Below, piece by piece: positions 33,122 to 42,413 of a DNA stretch of 50,094 nt (position 1 is its first letter; every line of letters begins with the position of its first letter). The DNA is from Streptomyces sp. col6. Lineage in GTDB: Bacteria; Actinomycetota; Actinomycetes; Streptomycetales; Streptomycetaceae. The stretch spans positions 82,092-132,185 of the forward strand of contig NZ_RDBL01000010.1 of assembly GCF_008042035.1 (NCBI RefSeq). Reading direction: 5' to 3'. A model generated the notes under the pieces. It made no database searches, was not told where the DNA came from, and saw only the letters and a program-made list of their open reading frames with translations. The translations under genes and the position numbers were made by a program.

Positions 33122-33170
33122 CCTCCATGGACTCCGGGGCGGATCTCCCCGGTGAGAGGCGGGTTGCGGG

Positions 33171-33563
33171 ATGGCGCGAACAGCGGCCGATACGGCGGTG
33201 GGCCGGGGCGTGACGGAGGGGCCGGCGCCCAGCAGGGTGGTGGTCTGCCGGGACTGCTGCTGCGGCACGGTCAAGGTGGCGGGCGACCACAGGACCCAGA
33301 CGGCGCGGCTGCGCTCGGCCGTCCCGATGCGTGTCTCCGAGTGTCTGGACGTGTGCGAGCAGGCCAACGTCATCGTCGTGCAGCCGTCGGCCGAAGCCCG
33401 TCGCGGCGGGGCCAGGCCGGTATGGCTGGGCCTGGTCAACGACCCGGACGCCACCGAGGACATCATCGCGTGGGTGAACGCGGGCGGTCCGGGAGTGGCG
33501 CCGATGCCGGCCATCCTCGACCTGTACGTGTTCGTACCGAACCAGCGTTCCGCGCGGGTGTGA
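33171..33563 (+). CDS. Thioredoxin-fold (2Fe-2S) ferredoxin-like protein under B12 control
   Basis: 130 residues. Cys26, Cys29-31, Cys58 and Cys62 lie in VVVCRDCCCGT and SECLDVCEQANVIVVQPS, the pattern of small thioredoxin-like 2Fe-2S ferredoxins. The C-terminus (PVWLGLVNDPDATEDIIAWV) fits the end of that fold. A cobalamin riboswitch directly precedes it, so the protein is likely made when B12 is scarce and may supply electrons for corrin synthesis, cobalt reduction or corrinoid salvage; which one cannot be told. The ribosome-binding site is poor (GAGAGG eleven bases upstream), consistent with control at initiation. Confidence 0.82.
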   Translation: MARTAADTAVGRGVTEGPAPSRVVVCRDCCCGTVKVAGDHRTQTARLRSAVPMRVSECLDVCEQANVIVVQPSAEARRGGARPVWLGLVNDPDATEDIIAWVNAGGPGVAPMPAILDLYVFVPNQRSARV

Positions 33564-33568
33564 GTGCG

Positions 33569-33605
33569 GCATCCGGGCCGGGACCGCGCGTCCCGGCCCG
33601 GATGC
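33569..33605. terminator. Bidirectional terminator between ferredoxin gene and metE
   Basis: Perfect 16-bp inverted repeat (33569-33584 and 33590-33605, GCATCCGGGCCGGGAC and its complement) with a 5-nt loop, in the 51 bp between two convergent genes. Confidence 0.8.
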
Positions 33606-33614
33606 GTCCGCGGT

Positions 33615-35933
33615 TCAGGAGGTGGGCAGTTCGCCCCGGACGGTACGGGCGGCGGCGACCAGGTTCTCCAGGGAGGCCCGCGTCTCCGGCCAGCCGCGGG
33701 TCTTCAGGCCGCAGTCGGGGTTGACCCACAGCCGCTCGGCGGGGATCGCCTTCAGCCCGGTACGCAGGAGCGCGGCGGCCTCCTCGGTGCTCGGGACGCG
33801 CGGCGAGTGGATGTCGTAGACACCCGGTCCCGCCTCGCGCGGGTAGCCGTGGGCGGCCAGTTCGTGGGCGACCTGCATATGGGAGCGGGCGGCCTCCAGG
33901 CTGATGACATCGGCGTCGAGGTCGTCGATGGCCTGGACGATGTCACCGAACTCCGCGTAGCACATGTGCGTGTGGATCTGGGTGTCCGGCCGCACCCCGC
34001 TGGTGGTGAGCCGGAACGCCTCGGTGGCCCAGGCCAGGTAGTCCGCACGGTCGGCGGCCCGCAGCGGCAGCGTCTCGCGCAGCGCGGGCTCGTCCACCTG
34101 GATGACCGAAGTGCCGCTCGCCTCCAGGTCATCGACCTCGTCGCGCAGGGCGAGGGCGACCTGCCGGGCGGTCTCGCCGAGCGGCTGGTCGTCGCGCACG
34201 AACGACCAGGCGAGCATGGTGACCGGACCGGTGAGCATGCCCTTCACGGGCCGGTCGCTCAGCGACTGGGCGTACGAGGTCCAGCGCACCGTCATCGGCT
34301 CGGGACGCGAGATGTCGCCCGCGAGGATCGGCGGACGCACGTACCGCGTGCCGTACGACTGCACCCAGCCGTGCTGTGTGGCGAGGTAGCCGGTCAGCTG
34401 CTCGGCGAAGTACTGCACCATGTCGTTGCGTTCGGGCTCGCCGTGCACCAGGACGTCGATGCCGGTCTTCTCCTGGAAGGAGATGACCTCACCGATCTCG
34501 GCCCGGATGCGCTCCTCGTACCCCTCGGTGCCGATGCGTCCGGCGCGCAGGTCGGCGCGGGCCGTGCGCAGTTCGGTCGTCTGCGGGAAGGAGCCGATGG
34601 TCGTCGTCGGCAGCAACGGCAGCCCCAGATGCGCCCGTTGGGCCGCGGCCCGCTCGACGTATGGCTGGGAGCGGCGGGCGTCGGCCTCCGTGACGGCCTC
34701 AGAGCGGGCGCGCACGGCGGGGTCCCGGGTGATGGGGGAGTCCGTCCGGGAGGCGAGGGCTGCCTTGTTGGCGGCAAGCTCGCCGCTGATGGCGCCGGTT
34801 CCCTGCGCGAGGCCCTGGGCGAGGGTGACGATCTCGGCGGTCTTCTGGCGGGCGAAGGCGAGCCAGCGCAGGATCTGCGGGTTGATGTCCCGCTCCGGCG
34901 CGGTGTCCAGGGGCACATGCAGCAGGGAGCAGGAGGCGGCGACATCGACCCGGTCGGCGAGGCCCAGCAGGGTGCCGAGCGTGGACAGCGACTTCTGCAG
35001 GTCGTTGATCCAGATGTTGCGGCCGTTGACGACCCCGGCGACCAGGCGCTTGCCGGGCAGTCCTCCGACGGCCGCCAGGGCATCCAGATTGCCGGCGGCC
35101 GCCTCGGTGAAGTCGAGCGCCAGGCCCTCCACGGGGGACTTCGCCAGGACCGGAAGCGCCTCACCCAGCCGGTCGAAGTAGGAGGCCACGAGCAGCTTCG
35201 GCCGGTCGGTGAGCGCGCCGAGGTCGCGGTAGGCGCGTTCGGCGGCGTTGAGCTCGGACGGAGTGCGGTCCTCGACGAGCGCAGGCTCGTCCAGCTGCAC
35301 CCACTCGGCCCCGGCCGCACGCAGATCCGCGAGCACCTCCGCGTACACCGGCAGCAGCCGGTCGAGCAGGGTCAGCGGCTCGAAGTCGGCGGGCACACCG
35401 GGGGCCGGCTTGGCGAGCAGCAGATAGGTGACGGGGCCGACCAGCACGGGCCGGGCGGTGAGGCCCTGGGCCAGCGCCTCCTTCAGCTCCGCGACCTGCT
35501 TGGTGGAGTCGGTCGTGAAGACGGTGTCGGGGCCGAGTTCGGGGACCAGGTAGTGGTAGTTCGTGTCGAACCACTTGGTCATCTCCAGCGGCGCCACGTC
35601 CTGCGTGCCCCGCGCCATGGCGAAGTAGCCGTCCACCGCGTCGGCCGCGACGGCGGCGCGGTGGCGCTCCGGGATCGCGCCGACCATGACGCTGGTGTCC
35701 AGGACGTGGTCGTAGTACGAGAAGTCACCGGTGGGGATCTCGTGGATGCCGGCGTCGGTGAGCTGCTGCCGGTTGGCGCGGCGCAGGTCCGCCGCGGTCT
35801 CCCGGAGGGCGTCGGCGGTGACGCGGCCCTTCCAGTAGCCCTCGATGGCCTTCTTGAGTTCCCGGTTCTGCCCCTGGCGGGGGTAGCCGTACACGGTGGC
35901 CCATGCTGCCGCGGCTGCGGACTTCGCTGTCAC
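33615..35933 (-). CDS. metE: Cobalamin-independent methionine synthase
   Basis: 772 residues from a GTG with AAGGAG six bases upstream; the frame extends further upstream but only into the riboswitch leader. MetE transfers methyl from methyltetrahydrofolate triglutamate to homocysteine without B12. The N-terminal half is the folate-binding barrel homologue (VYGYPRQGQNRELKKAIEGY). The C-terminal barrel has PTTTIGSFPQTTELR, LVHGEPERNDMVQYF, the zinc ligands in IHTHMCYAEF and a late VNPDCGLKTRGW. A full cobalamin riboswitch lies in the leader, so the enzyme is shut off when B12 allows MetH to work. The next operon upstream is the glyoxylate cluster. Confidence 0.97.
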   Translation of the reverse strand: MTAKSAAAAAWATVYGYPRQGQNRELKKAIEGYWKGRVTADALRETAADLRRANRQQLTDAGIHEIPTGDFSYYDHVLDTSVMVGAIPERHRAAVAADAVDGYFAMARGTQDVAPLEMTKWFDTNYHYLVPELGPDTVFTTDSTKQVAELKEALAQGLTARPVLVGPVTYLLLAKPAPGVPADFEPLTLLDRLLPVYAEVLADLRAAGAEWVQLDEPALVEDRTPSELNAAERAYRDLGALTDRPKLLVASYFDRLGEALPVLAKSPVEGLALDFTEAAAGNLDALAAVGGLPGKRLVAGVVNGRNIWINDLQKSLSTLGTLLGLADRVDVAASCSLLHVPLDTAPERDINPQILRWLAFARQKTAEIVTLAQGLAQGTGAISGELAANKAALASRTDSPITRDPAVRARSEAVTEADARRSQPYVERAAAQRAHLGLPLLPTTTIGSFPQTTELRTARADLRAGRIGTEGYEERIRAEIGEVISFQEKTGIDVLVHGEPERNDMVQYFAEQLTGYLATQHGWVQSYGTRYVRPPILAGDISRPEPMTVRWTSYAQSLSDRPVKGMLTGPVTMLAWSFVRDDQPLGETARQVALALRDEVDDLEASGTSVIQVDEPALRETLPLRAADRADYLAWATEAFRLTTSGVRPDTQIHTHMCYAEFGDIVQAIDDLDADVISLEAARSHMQVAHELAAHGYPREAGPGVYDIHSPRVPSTEEAAALLRTGLKAIPAERLWVNPDCGLKTRGWPETRASLENLVAAARTVRGELPTS

Positions 35934-36112
35934 GGAGATCTCCTTCGCGAGATGAATCCCTGAAATCCCGGCGACGGGACGAGAGCGCGAAGGGAAGGAC
36001 GAACCGGACGGCCGCGACCCCGCGCGGCACAGGCACGGTCGCTCCGTCTGGTGTGTACGCCGACCCGCCCACGAGGTCACCGGGATGTCCACATGCGGAA
36101 TGGTCCGCACGT

Positions 36113-36300
36113 GGGCAGTTGGCAGGTCTTCGGACTCGCGGGCACGTCCTCCGTACGGAGGACACCTATTGGCCGTCGCTTCCCAGACCCGTCCGGGCCC
36201 AGTGCGTATGACGGCGGTCGTTCCCGCTCACCGCTGCGGGGCAGTCCCGGATTCCCACCGGGTTCCCTCTTGCGACACCCCGCCTGGCGGGCGGGGTGAA
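36113..36300 (-). promoter_or_regulatory. Cobalamin riboswitch of metE
   Basis: Read on the minus strand the full-size AdoCbl-type aptamer is present: GAGGGAACCCGGTGGGAATC, then CTGCCCCGCAGCGGTGA, GGGAACGACCGCC, GCACTGGGCCC, GGGAAGCGACGGCC and the 3' conserved GCGAGTCCGAAGACCTGCC. A 5' hairpin (CACCCCGCC...GGCGGGGTG, about 36276-36298) flanks it. About 180 nt lie between the aptamer end and the metE start codon. Confidence 0.95.
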
Positions 36301-36400
36301 CCAGCTGCTGCGCCCACCCTACGCCGTGGCATGGCGGGAAGAGACACACCGTCCAGCATCCGGAAGGTGCGACGGGACACCCCCGAGCAGGCACGGCAAG

Positions 36401-36435
36401 GGGGCGGGAGGCGTCGTGCCGACGCCTCCCGCCCC
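36401..36435 (-). terminator. Terminator after the malate synthase / 3-hydroxybutyryl-CoA dehydrogenase operon
   Basis: Perfect 15-bp inverted repeat (36401-36415 and 36421-36435, GGGGCGGGAGGCGTC and its complement) with a 5-nt loop, 74 bp after the dehydrogenase stop. It separates that operon from the metE leader on the same strand. Confidence 0.8.
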
Positions 36436-36509
36436 TCTTCCCCGTGTGTCGCCGGGTCCCTCAGCCCCGTGATGGGTGCGGGCCCCTCGGCCCGCGTCGT
36501 ACCAGGCCC

Positions 36510-37379
36510 TCAGTCCTGGTCGTAGGTGTGGAACCCACGGCCGGCCTTCCGGCCCAGCAGCCCCGCCTCCACCATCCGCTGGAGCAGTGGGGGAGGTGCG
36601 TAGAGGGGTTCCTTGAACTCGTCGTAGAGCGATTCCGCGATCGAGGCGACGGTGTCCAGGCCGATCAGGTCGGCGAGCTTCAGCGGCCCCATCGGGTGGG
36701 CGCAGCCCAGCTCCATCCCGTTGTCGATGTCACCGGCCGTGGCGAAGCCCGACTCGGCCATCCGGATCGCGGAGAGCAGATACGGGACGAGGAGTGCGTT
36801 GACGACGAAGCCCGCCCGGTCCTGGCTGCGGATCACGGTCTTCCCGAGCATCCGGGTGGCGAAGCCCTGCACGGCGGCGGTGGTCGCGGCCGAGGTGTGC
36901 AGGGAGGTCACGACCTCGACCAGCGGCAGCACGGGCACCGGGTTGAAGAAGTGGAGTCCCACGACCCGGTCGGCGCGGCTCGTGGCCATGCCGAGCCGCA
37001 TCACCGGCAGGGACGAGGTGTTGGTGGCCAGGACGGCCGCCGGGTCCTCGACGATCTTGTCCAGGGCGGCGAAGACCTCGGTCTTGGCGTCGGGGTTCTC
37101 GACGACGGCCTCGACGACCAGCTGCCGGTCGGCCAGGTCCTCCAGGCTGCCGGAGAACACGGTCCGGGCGAGTGCCTCCTGTGCCGCCGCCCGGTCGAGC
37201 TTGCCGCGCCGCACCGCCCGGTCGAGCGAGGCGGCCACCCGTTCGCGTGCCCGGCCGGCGGCCGTGGCGTCCACCTCGCAGACCACGGTGTCCAGCCCGG
37301 CACGCGCGCACACCTCCGCGATGCCCGCCCCCATCTGCCCGCCGCCGACCACCCCGACGCGTGTGATGCCCGCGCTCAT
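36510..37379 (-). CDS. 3-hydroxybutyryl-CoA dehydrogenase
   Basis: 289 residues. The NAD-binding motif GVVGGGQMGAGIAEVCARAG opens the protein, LATNTSSLPV and GLHFFNPVPVLPLVEVV hold the catalytic Ser and His, and DRAGFVVNALLVPYL the Asn region; the C-terminal helical domain ends GLLGRKAGRGFHTY. This is the short (about 30 kDa) form of 3-hydroxyacyl-CoA dehydrogenase, interconverting 3-hydroxybutyryl-CoA and acetoacetyl-CoA. Its ATG overlaps the malate synthase stop as ATGA, so the two are coupled, consistent with use of acetate, fatty acids or hydroxybutyrate. The same order (isocitrate lyase, malate synthase, this enzyme, metE) is, from memory, conserved in Streptomyces coelicolor. Confidence 0.94.
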   Translation of the reverse strand: MSAGITRVGVVGGGQMGAGIAEVCARAGLDTVVCEVDATAAGRARERVAASLDRAVRRGKLDRAAAQEALARTVFSGSLEDLADRQLVVEAVVENPDAKTEVFAALDKIVEDPAAVLATNTSSLPVMRLGMATSRADRVVGLHFFNPVPVLPLVEVVTSLHTSAATTAAVQGFATRMLGKTVIRSQDRAGFVVNALLVPYLLSAIRMAESGFATAGDIDNGMELGCAHPMGPLKLADLIGLDTVASIAESLYDEFKEPLYAPPPLLQRMVEAGLLGRKAGRGFHTYDQD

Positions 37380-38968
37380 GCCCGCACCTCCTGGCGGCGG
37401 ACCAGGTGACGGGTGTAGGCGCCCGGAGTGAAGAACTGCGGCAACTCGCCCTGCATGGAAGTCTGTTCGAAGAGGATGCGGATGTCGTCGACGGGCGCCC
37501 ACGGGTACTCGGCGCCGAGAGCGGCGATCTCCTCGTCGAGCAACGCCGTCACGGTCTCCCGGTCGATCACCCGGTGCCGCAGCCACTGCCAGATCTGAAC
37601 GCGGGCGATCTCGGCGGTGGCCGCGTCCTCCATCAGCCCGTCGACCGCGACCGCGCCCTGCCCGCGCAGCCATGCCGCGTAGTACCGCAGCGCGACGGAG
37701 ATGTTGGTCCGGACGCCCTCCGGGGTGGGCGGGCCGCTGATCCGGCGGACGGACAGCAGCTCGGCCGGGGTGACCTCGACGTCGTCGCGGGTGCGGTCCA
37801 GCTGGTGCGGGCGCGCGCCGAGGACACCGTCGAAGACGTCCCGGCAGACGGGGACGAGTGCCGGGTGCGCCACCCAGGACCCGTCGAAGCCGTCCTCCGC
37901 CTCCCGCTCCTTGTCGAGCCGGACCTTGGCGAACGCGGCTTCGTCGGCGGCCGGGTCCTTCCCCGGGACCTGCGCGGCCATGCCGCCGATGGCGTGGGCG
38001 CCGCGCCGGTGGCAGGTGCGCACCAGCAGTTCGGTGTACGCCCGCATGAACGGCGCCGTCATCGTCACCTTGGCGCGGTCCGGCAGCAGGAAGTCGGTGC
38101 GGTGGCCGAAGGTCTTGATGATGCTGAAGAGGTAGTCCCAGCGGCCCGCGTTGAGCCCGGCGCTGTGCTCGCGCAGCTCGTAGAGGATCTCCTCCATCTC
38201 GAACGCGGCGGTGATCGTCTCGATGAGCACGGTGGCCCGGACCGTGCCGCGCGGGATGGAGAGCAGCTCCTGCGCGAGGAGGAAGGCGTCGTTCCAGAGC
38301 TGGGCCTCGTAACGGTTCTCCAGCTTCGGCAGGTAGAAGTACGGGCCGGACCCGGCGTCGATCTGCCGCTGGGCGCAGTGGAAGAAGTACAGGCCGAAGT
38401 CGACGAGCGCGGCCGGCACCGGACGGCCGTCGTACTCCAGGTGCTCCTCGTCCAGGTGCCAGCCGCGCGGGCGGACCATGATCGTGGCGGGCCGGTCGCC
38501 GAGCCGGTACTCCTTGCCGTCCGGCGTCGTGAAGTCGATGCGGCGTTCGACGGCGTCCAGCAGGGTGAGCTGGCCGTCGACGATGTTCTCCCACAGGGGC
38601 GCGGTGGCGTCCTCGAAGTCGGCCATCCACACCTTCGCCCCCGAGTTGAGCGCGTTGACGGCCATACGGCGGTCGGGCGGCCCGGTGATCTCGACCCGCC
38701 GGTCGGTCAGCCCCGGCGCTGGAGGCGCCACCCGCCAGGTGCGGTCGTCGCGCACCGGGGCGGTGATCATGGGGAAGTCCAGGGGCGAGCCCGAGGCCAG
38801 TCGCAGTGCCTGGCGGCGGCGTTCCTTCAGCAGCCACTGCCGGCGCGGCTCGAACGCCTCGGCGAGCCGGCCGATGAACTCCAGGGCGGCGGGGGTGAGG
38901 ATCTCGTCGTGCCGTCGGCCGGGTGCGGCGAGGACACGGACCTGCTGGGTGAGTGCGGTGGTGGTCAT
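37376..38968 (-). CDS. aceB: Malate synthase A
   Basis: 530 residues, the expected length of the A isoform. It condenses glyoxylate with acetyl-CoA to malate, completing the glyoxylate bypass. Visible signatures are VWMADFEDATAPLWENIVDG (metal and substrate site), TIMVRPRGWHL with the catalytic Arg, FYLPKLENRYEAQLWNDAF, the family signature around GTVRATVLIETITAAFEMEE, and a late IWQWLRHRV. AGGAGA lies five bases before the ATG. A strong 27-bp hairpin ends just upstream of this site, and a MITE-like element lies between this gene and the upstream isocitrate lyase. Confidence 0.97.
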   Translation of the reverse strand: MTTTALTQQVRVLAAPGRRHDEILTPAALEFIGRLAEAFEPRRQWLLKERRRQALRLASGSPLDFPMITAPVRDDRTWRVAPPAPGLTDRRVEITGPPDRRMAVNALNSGAKVWMADFEDATAPLWENIVDGQLTLLDAVERRIDFTTPDGKEYRLGDRPATIMVRPRGWHLDEEHLEYDGRPVPAALVDFGLYFFHCAQRQIDAGSGPYFYLPKLENRYEAQLWNDAFLLAQELLSIPRGTVRATVLIETITAAFEMEEILYELREHSAGLNAGRWDYLFSIIKTFGHRTDFLLPDRAKVTMTAPFMRAYTELLVRTCHRRGAHAIGGMAAQVPGKDPAADEAAFAKVRLDKEREAEDGFDGSWVAHPALVPVCRDVFDGVLGARPHQLDRTRDDVEVTPAELLSVRRISGPPTPEGVRTNISVALRYYAAWLRGQGAVAVDGLMEDAATAEIARVQIWQWLRHRVIDRETVTALLDEEIAALGAEYPWAPVDDIRILFEQTSMQGELPQFFTPGAYTRHLVRRQEVRA

Positions 38969-38985
38969 CGGGCTCTCCTGAGGGG

Positions 38986-39047
38986 GGTCGGCACCGGCCG
39001 CGGAGGGGGACGGGGACGGTCGTCCCCCTCCGCGGCCGGTGCCGACC
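38986..39047 (-). promoter_or_regulatory. Long perfect hairpin in the aceB leader
   Basis: 27-bp perfect arms (38986-39012 and 39021-39047) around an 8-nt loop. On the minus strand it ends about 17 nt before the aceB start codon, immediately before the ribosome-binding site AGGAGA. It may be the terminator of the upstream isocitrate lyase gene, or an attenuator or mRNA-stability element in the aceB leader. Confidence 0.7.
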
Positions 39048-39073
39048 GGACCCGCGCGGTCCGGCTCAGCGGC

Positions 39074-39271
39074 CTAGGGCCTTTCGTTCGGATCATGCTG
39101 GGCTCGCGGGGCGTGGCACGCACTCCCCCGAGCTCTCGGCTTCGCTCGAGCAGGGAGGGCCCCCCGGCGTTGTCGTCGGTTGCCAACGCTCCGCGTTGTC
39201 GCCCTCCTCCGCCTTGCAGCCGCACGCACCACGCCCCGCTCCCTGATCCAGCCTGATCCGAACGAAAGGCC

Positions 39272-39275
<4 letters not shown>
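39074..39275. mobile_element. MITE-like element, 202 bp, with 22-bp terminal inverted repeats
   Basis: The ends 39074-39095 and 39254-39275 are perfect inverted copies beginning CTAGGGCCTTTCG; an 11-bp subterminal pair (GCGGGGCGTGG at 39106-39116, complement at 39229-39239) lies inside. There is no coding sequence of its own. Both outer ends are CTAG. The element lies between aceA and aceB and its right end supplies the TAG stop codon of aceA. The inner sequence contains CCCCCGAGCTCTCGGCTTCG, a word I recall as widespread in Streptomyces intergenic DNA. A non-autonomous element mobilised by an IS in trans is the best explanation. Confidence 0.7.
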
Positions 39276-40555
<1,280 letters not shown>

Positions 40556-40940
40556 GGCTGTCTCCGCCTTCTCGGTTTGTACTGGTTGCCAACGTCGTCG
40601 TCCGGATGTGAACGGAGGTGGCACTTGGTGTCATCAGCTGGAATACGCGACCCGCCGGCACGTGGCGGTGGAGCTGGGCAATGTTGCCGACGCAGGGGCT
40701 GTCACCTTGACCGGGATCTCCGGCGTCAGGGAGGAAACCGTGCCCCGGATCCAGGGTGTCCCTGCCGTTGCCGGCGGGCCGCACCACGACTCTGGCACTG
40801 GCACTGAGTGCCATCAAGGGGGGATGTGTGCCAACATCTGCGAATCTTCACGGGCCGATTTGCCAATCTTGCGAAGCCCGGCAAGGTGGCTTGTTCGGCT
40901 ACGCTGACCCGACGGAATCCCGGCATCGAGGAGCGGACCG
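40556..40940. promoter_or_regulatory. Divergent control region of aceA and RamB-like regulator
   Basis: This 385-bp gene-free region holds two copies of a near-identical palindrome 180 bp apart: TGGCACTTGGTGTCATCA (40619-40636) and TGGCACTGAGTGCCATCA (40799-40816, whose first 15 bases are a perfect palindrome). Three copies of a TTGCCAA-like word are also present (near 40586, 40829 and 40859), followed by CGTC or by TCTGCG/TCTTGCG; they recall the RamB site family. No certain -35/-10 pair was found. Confidence 0.6.
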
Positions 40941-42353
40941 GTGAGCAAGACGTACGCGGGCGCGCGGCTGCGGCAGCTGCGCGAGGAACGCCGGATGAAA
41001 CAGGCGGACCTCGCGCGCGTCCTCGGCATCTCACCGAGCTATCTCAACCAGATGGAGCACGACTCCCGCCCGCTCACCGTGCCCGTCCTGCTCCGGCTGA
41101 CCGAGGCGTTCGGCGTGGATCCGGCCTTCTTCTCCGAGCGCGACACCACCCGCCTCCTCGCCGATCTCCGGGAGGCCCTGGCCGGGGAGATCACCGAGTC
41201 CCGGGTCTCCCCGTCCGAGCTGGGCGAACTGGCCGCCCGGATGCCGGCGGTGGCCAAGGTGCTGCTGGACCTCGGCCGGCGCAACCAGCAGCTCTCCGAG
41301 CGCCTGGCGGGGGCGGCGGACGGCCGGGACCGCGACCGGGCGGCCACCACCACGCCCCATGAGGCGATCCGCGACTTCTTCTACCGCCGGCAGAACTACC
41401 TGCACGACACGGACGTCGCGGCCGAACGCCTCGCCGGCGAGATCGGCGTCCGCCCCGGCGAGGTATCCGGGGCCCTCACCGCGAGACTCGCCGACGCCCA
41501 CGGGATCCGCCTGGCCGCCGAACCCGCAGGGCGGCTGCACCGGTACGACGAGCGAAGCCGCACCCTGCACCTGTCCCCGCGGCTGCGCCCCGGGCAGCGC
41601 GCGTTCCGCATGGCCACCCAACTGGCCCTCCTGGAACACGGGGACGGTCTCGACCGGCAGGCCTCCGAGGACTTCGCGCCCGGGTCGCCCAGCCATGCCC
41701 TCGCCCGGATCGGTATCGCCAACTACTTCGCCGCCGCCCTGATCCTCCCGTACGCCGCCTTCCACTCGGCTGCCGAGGACGTGCGCTACGACATCGAGCG
41801 GCTCGCCGACCACTTCGGCCTCGGCTACGAGACCATCTGCCACCGGCTGAGCACCCTGCAACGGCCGAGACTGCGCGGGGTGCCCTTCTCGTTCGTACGC
41901 GTCGACCGGGCCGGCAACCTCTCCAAACGGCAGTCCGCGACCGGGTTCCACTTCTCACGGGCCGGCGGCACCTGCCCCCTGTGGAACGTCTACGAGGCGT
42001 TCACCGCCCCGGGGCGCATCGACGTACAGGTCGCCGAAATGCCGGACGGGCAGCGGTACTTGTGGATGGCACGGGCCGTCACCCGGCACCGGGGCGGCTG
42101 GGGCGAACCCGGCAAGACCTACGCCATCGGGCTCGGCTGCGAGATCCGGCACGCCCACCGCCTCGTCTACTCGGACGGCCTCGACCTCACCAACGCCTCC
42201 CTCGCCACCCCCATCGGCATGGGATGCCGGGTCTGCGAACGCCTCGACTGCTCCCAGCGCGCCGCACCCCCGCTCGGCCGGCCGCTGCGCATCGACGAGA
42301 ACAGCAGCACCTTCGTGCCCTACCCGGCCCGGGACGGCGACCCGGCCGGCTGA
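40941..42353 (+). CDS. RamB/PrpR-like XRE-family regulator of acetate or short-chain acid metabolism
   Basis: 470 residues from a GTG with GAGGAG seven bases upstream. An N-terminal XRE helix-turn-helix (GARLRQLREERRMKQADLAR, then SPSYLNQMEH) is followed by an ImmA/IrrE-like middle region (HLSPRLRPGQRAFRMATQLA; no HExxH) and the C-terminal short-chain fatty acyl regulator domain with Cys-rich end (GGTCPLWNVYEAF, GMGCRVCERLDCSQRAAPP). This architecture is that of RamB and PrpR in corynebacteria and mycobacteria, which control isocitrate lyase, malate synthase and methylcitrate genes. Divergence from aceA makes it the likely local regulator, binding the repeated motifs in between. Confidence 0.92.
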   Translation: MSKTYAGARLRQLREERRMKQADLARVLGISPSYLNQMEHDSRPLTVPVLLRLTEAFGVDPAFFSERDTTRLLADLREALAGEITESRVSPSELGELAARMPAVAKVLLDLGRRNQQLSERLAGAADGRDRDRAATTTPHEAIRDFFYRRQNYLHDTDVAAERLAGEIGVRPGEVSGALTARLADAHGIRLAAEPAGRLHRYDERSRTLHLSPRLRPGQRAFRMATQLALLEHGDGLDRQASEDFAPGSPSHALARIGIANYFAAALILPYAAFHSAAEDVRYDIERLADHFGLGYETICHRLSTLQRPRLRGVPFSFVRVDRAGNLSKRQSATGFHFSRAGGTCPLWNVYEAFTAPGRIDVQVAEMPDGQRYLWMARAVTRHRGGWGEPGKTYAIGLGCEIRHAHRLVYSDGLDLTNASLATPIGMGCRVCERLDCSQRAAPPLGRPLRIDENSSTFVPYPARDGDPAG

Positions 42354-42358
42354 GGCAA

Positions 42359-42392
42359 CGGCCCGGCCCCCGCGCGAGCGGGGACCGGGCCG
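42359..42392. terminator. Bidirectional terminator between RamB-like gene and toroid protein gene
   Basis: 15-bp arms (42359-42373 and 42378-42392) with one mismatch and a 4-nt loop, in the 60 bp between two convergent genes. Confidence 0.75.
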
Positions 42393-42413
42393 GCGGCCTG
42401 TGGGCGGGGAGGC

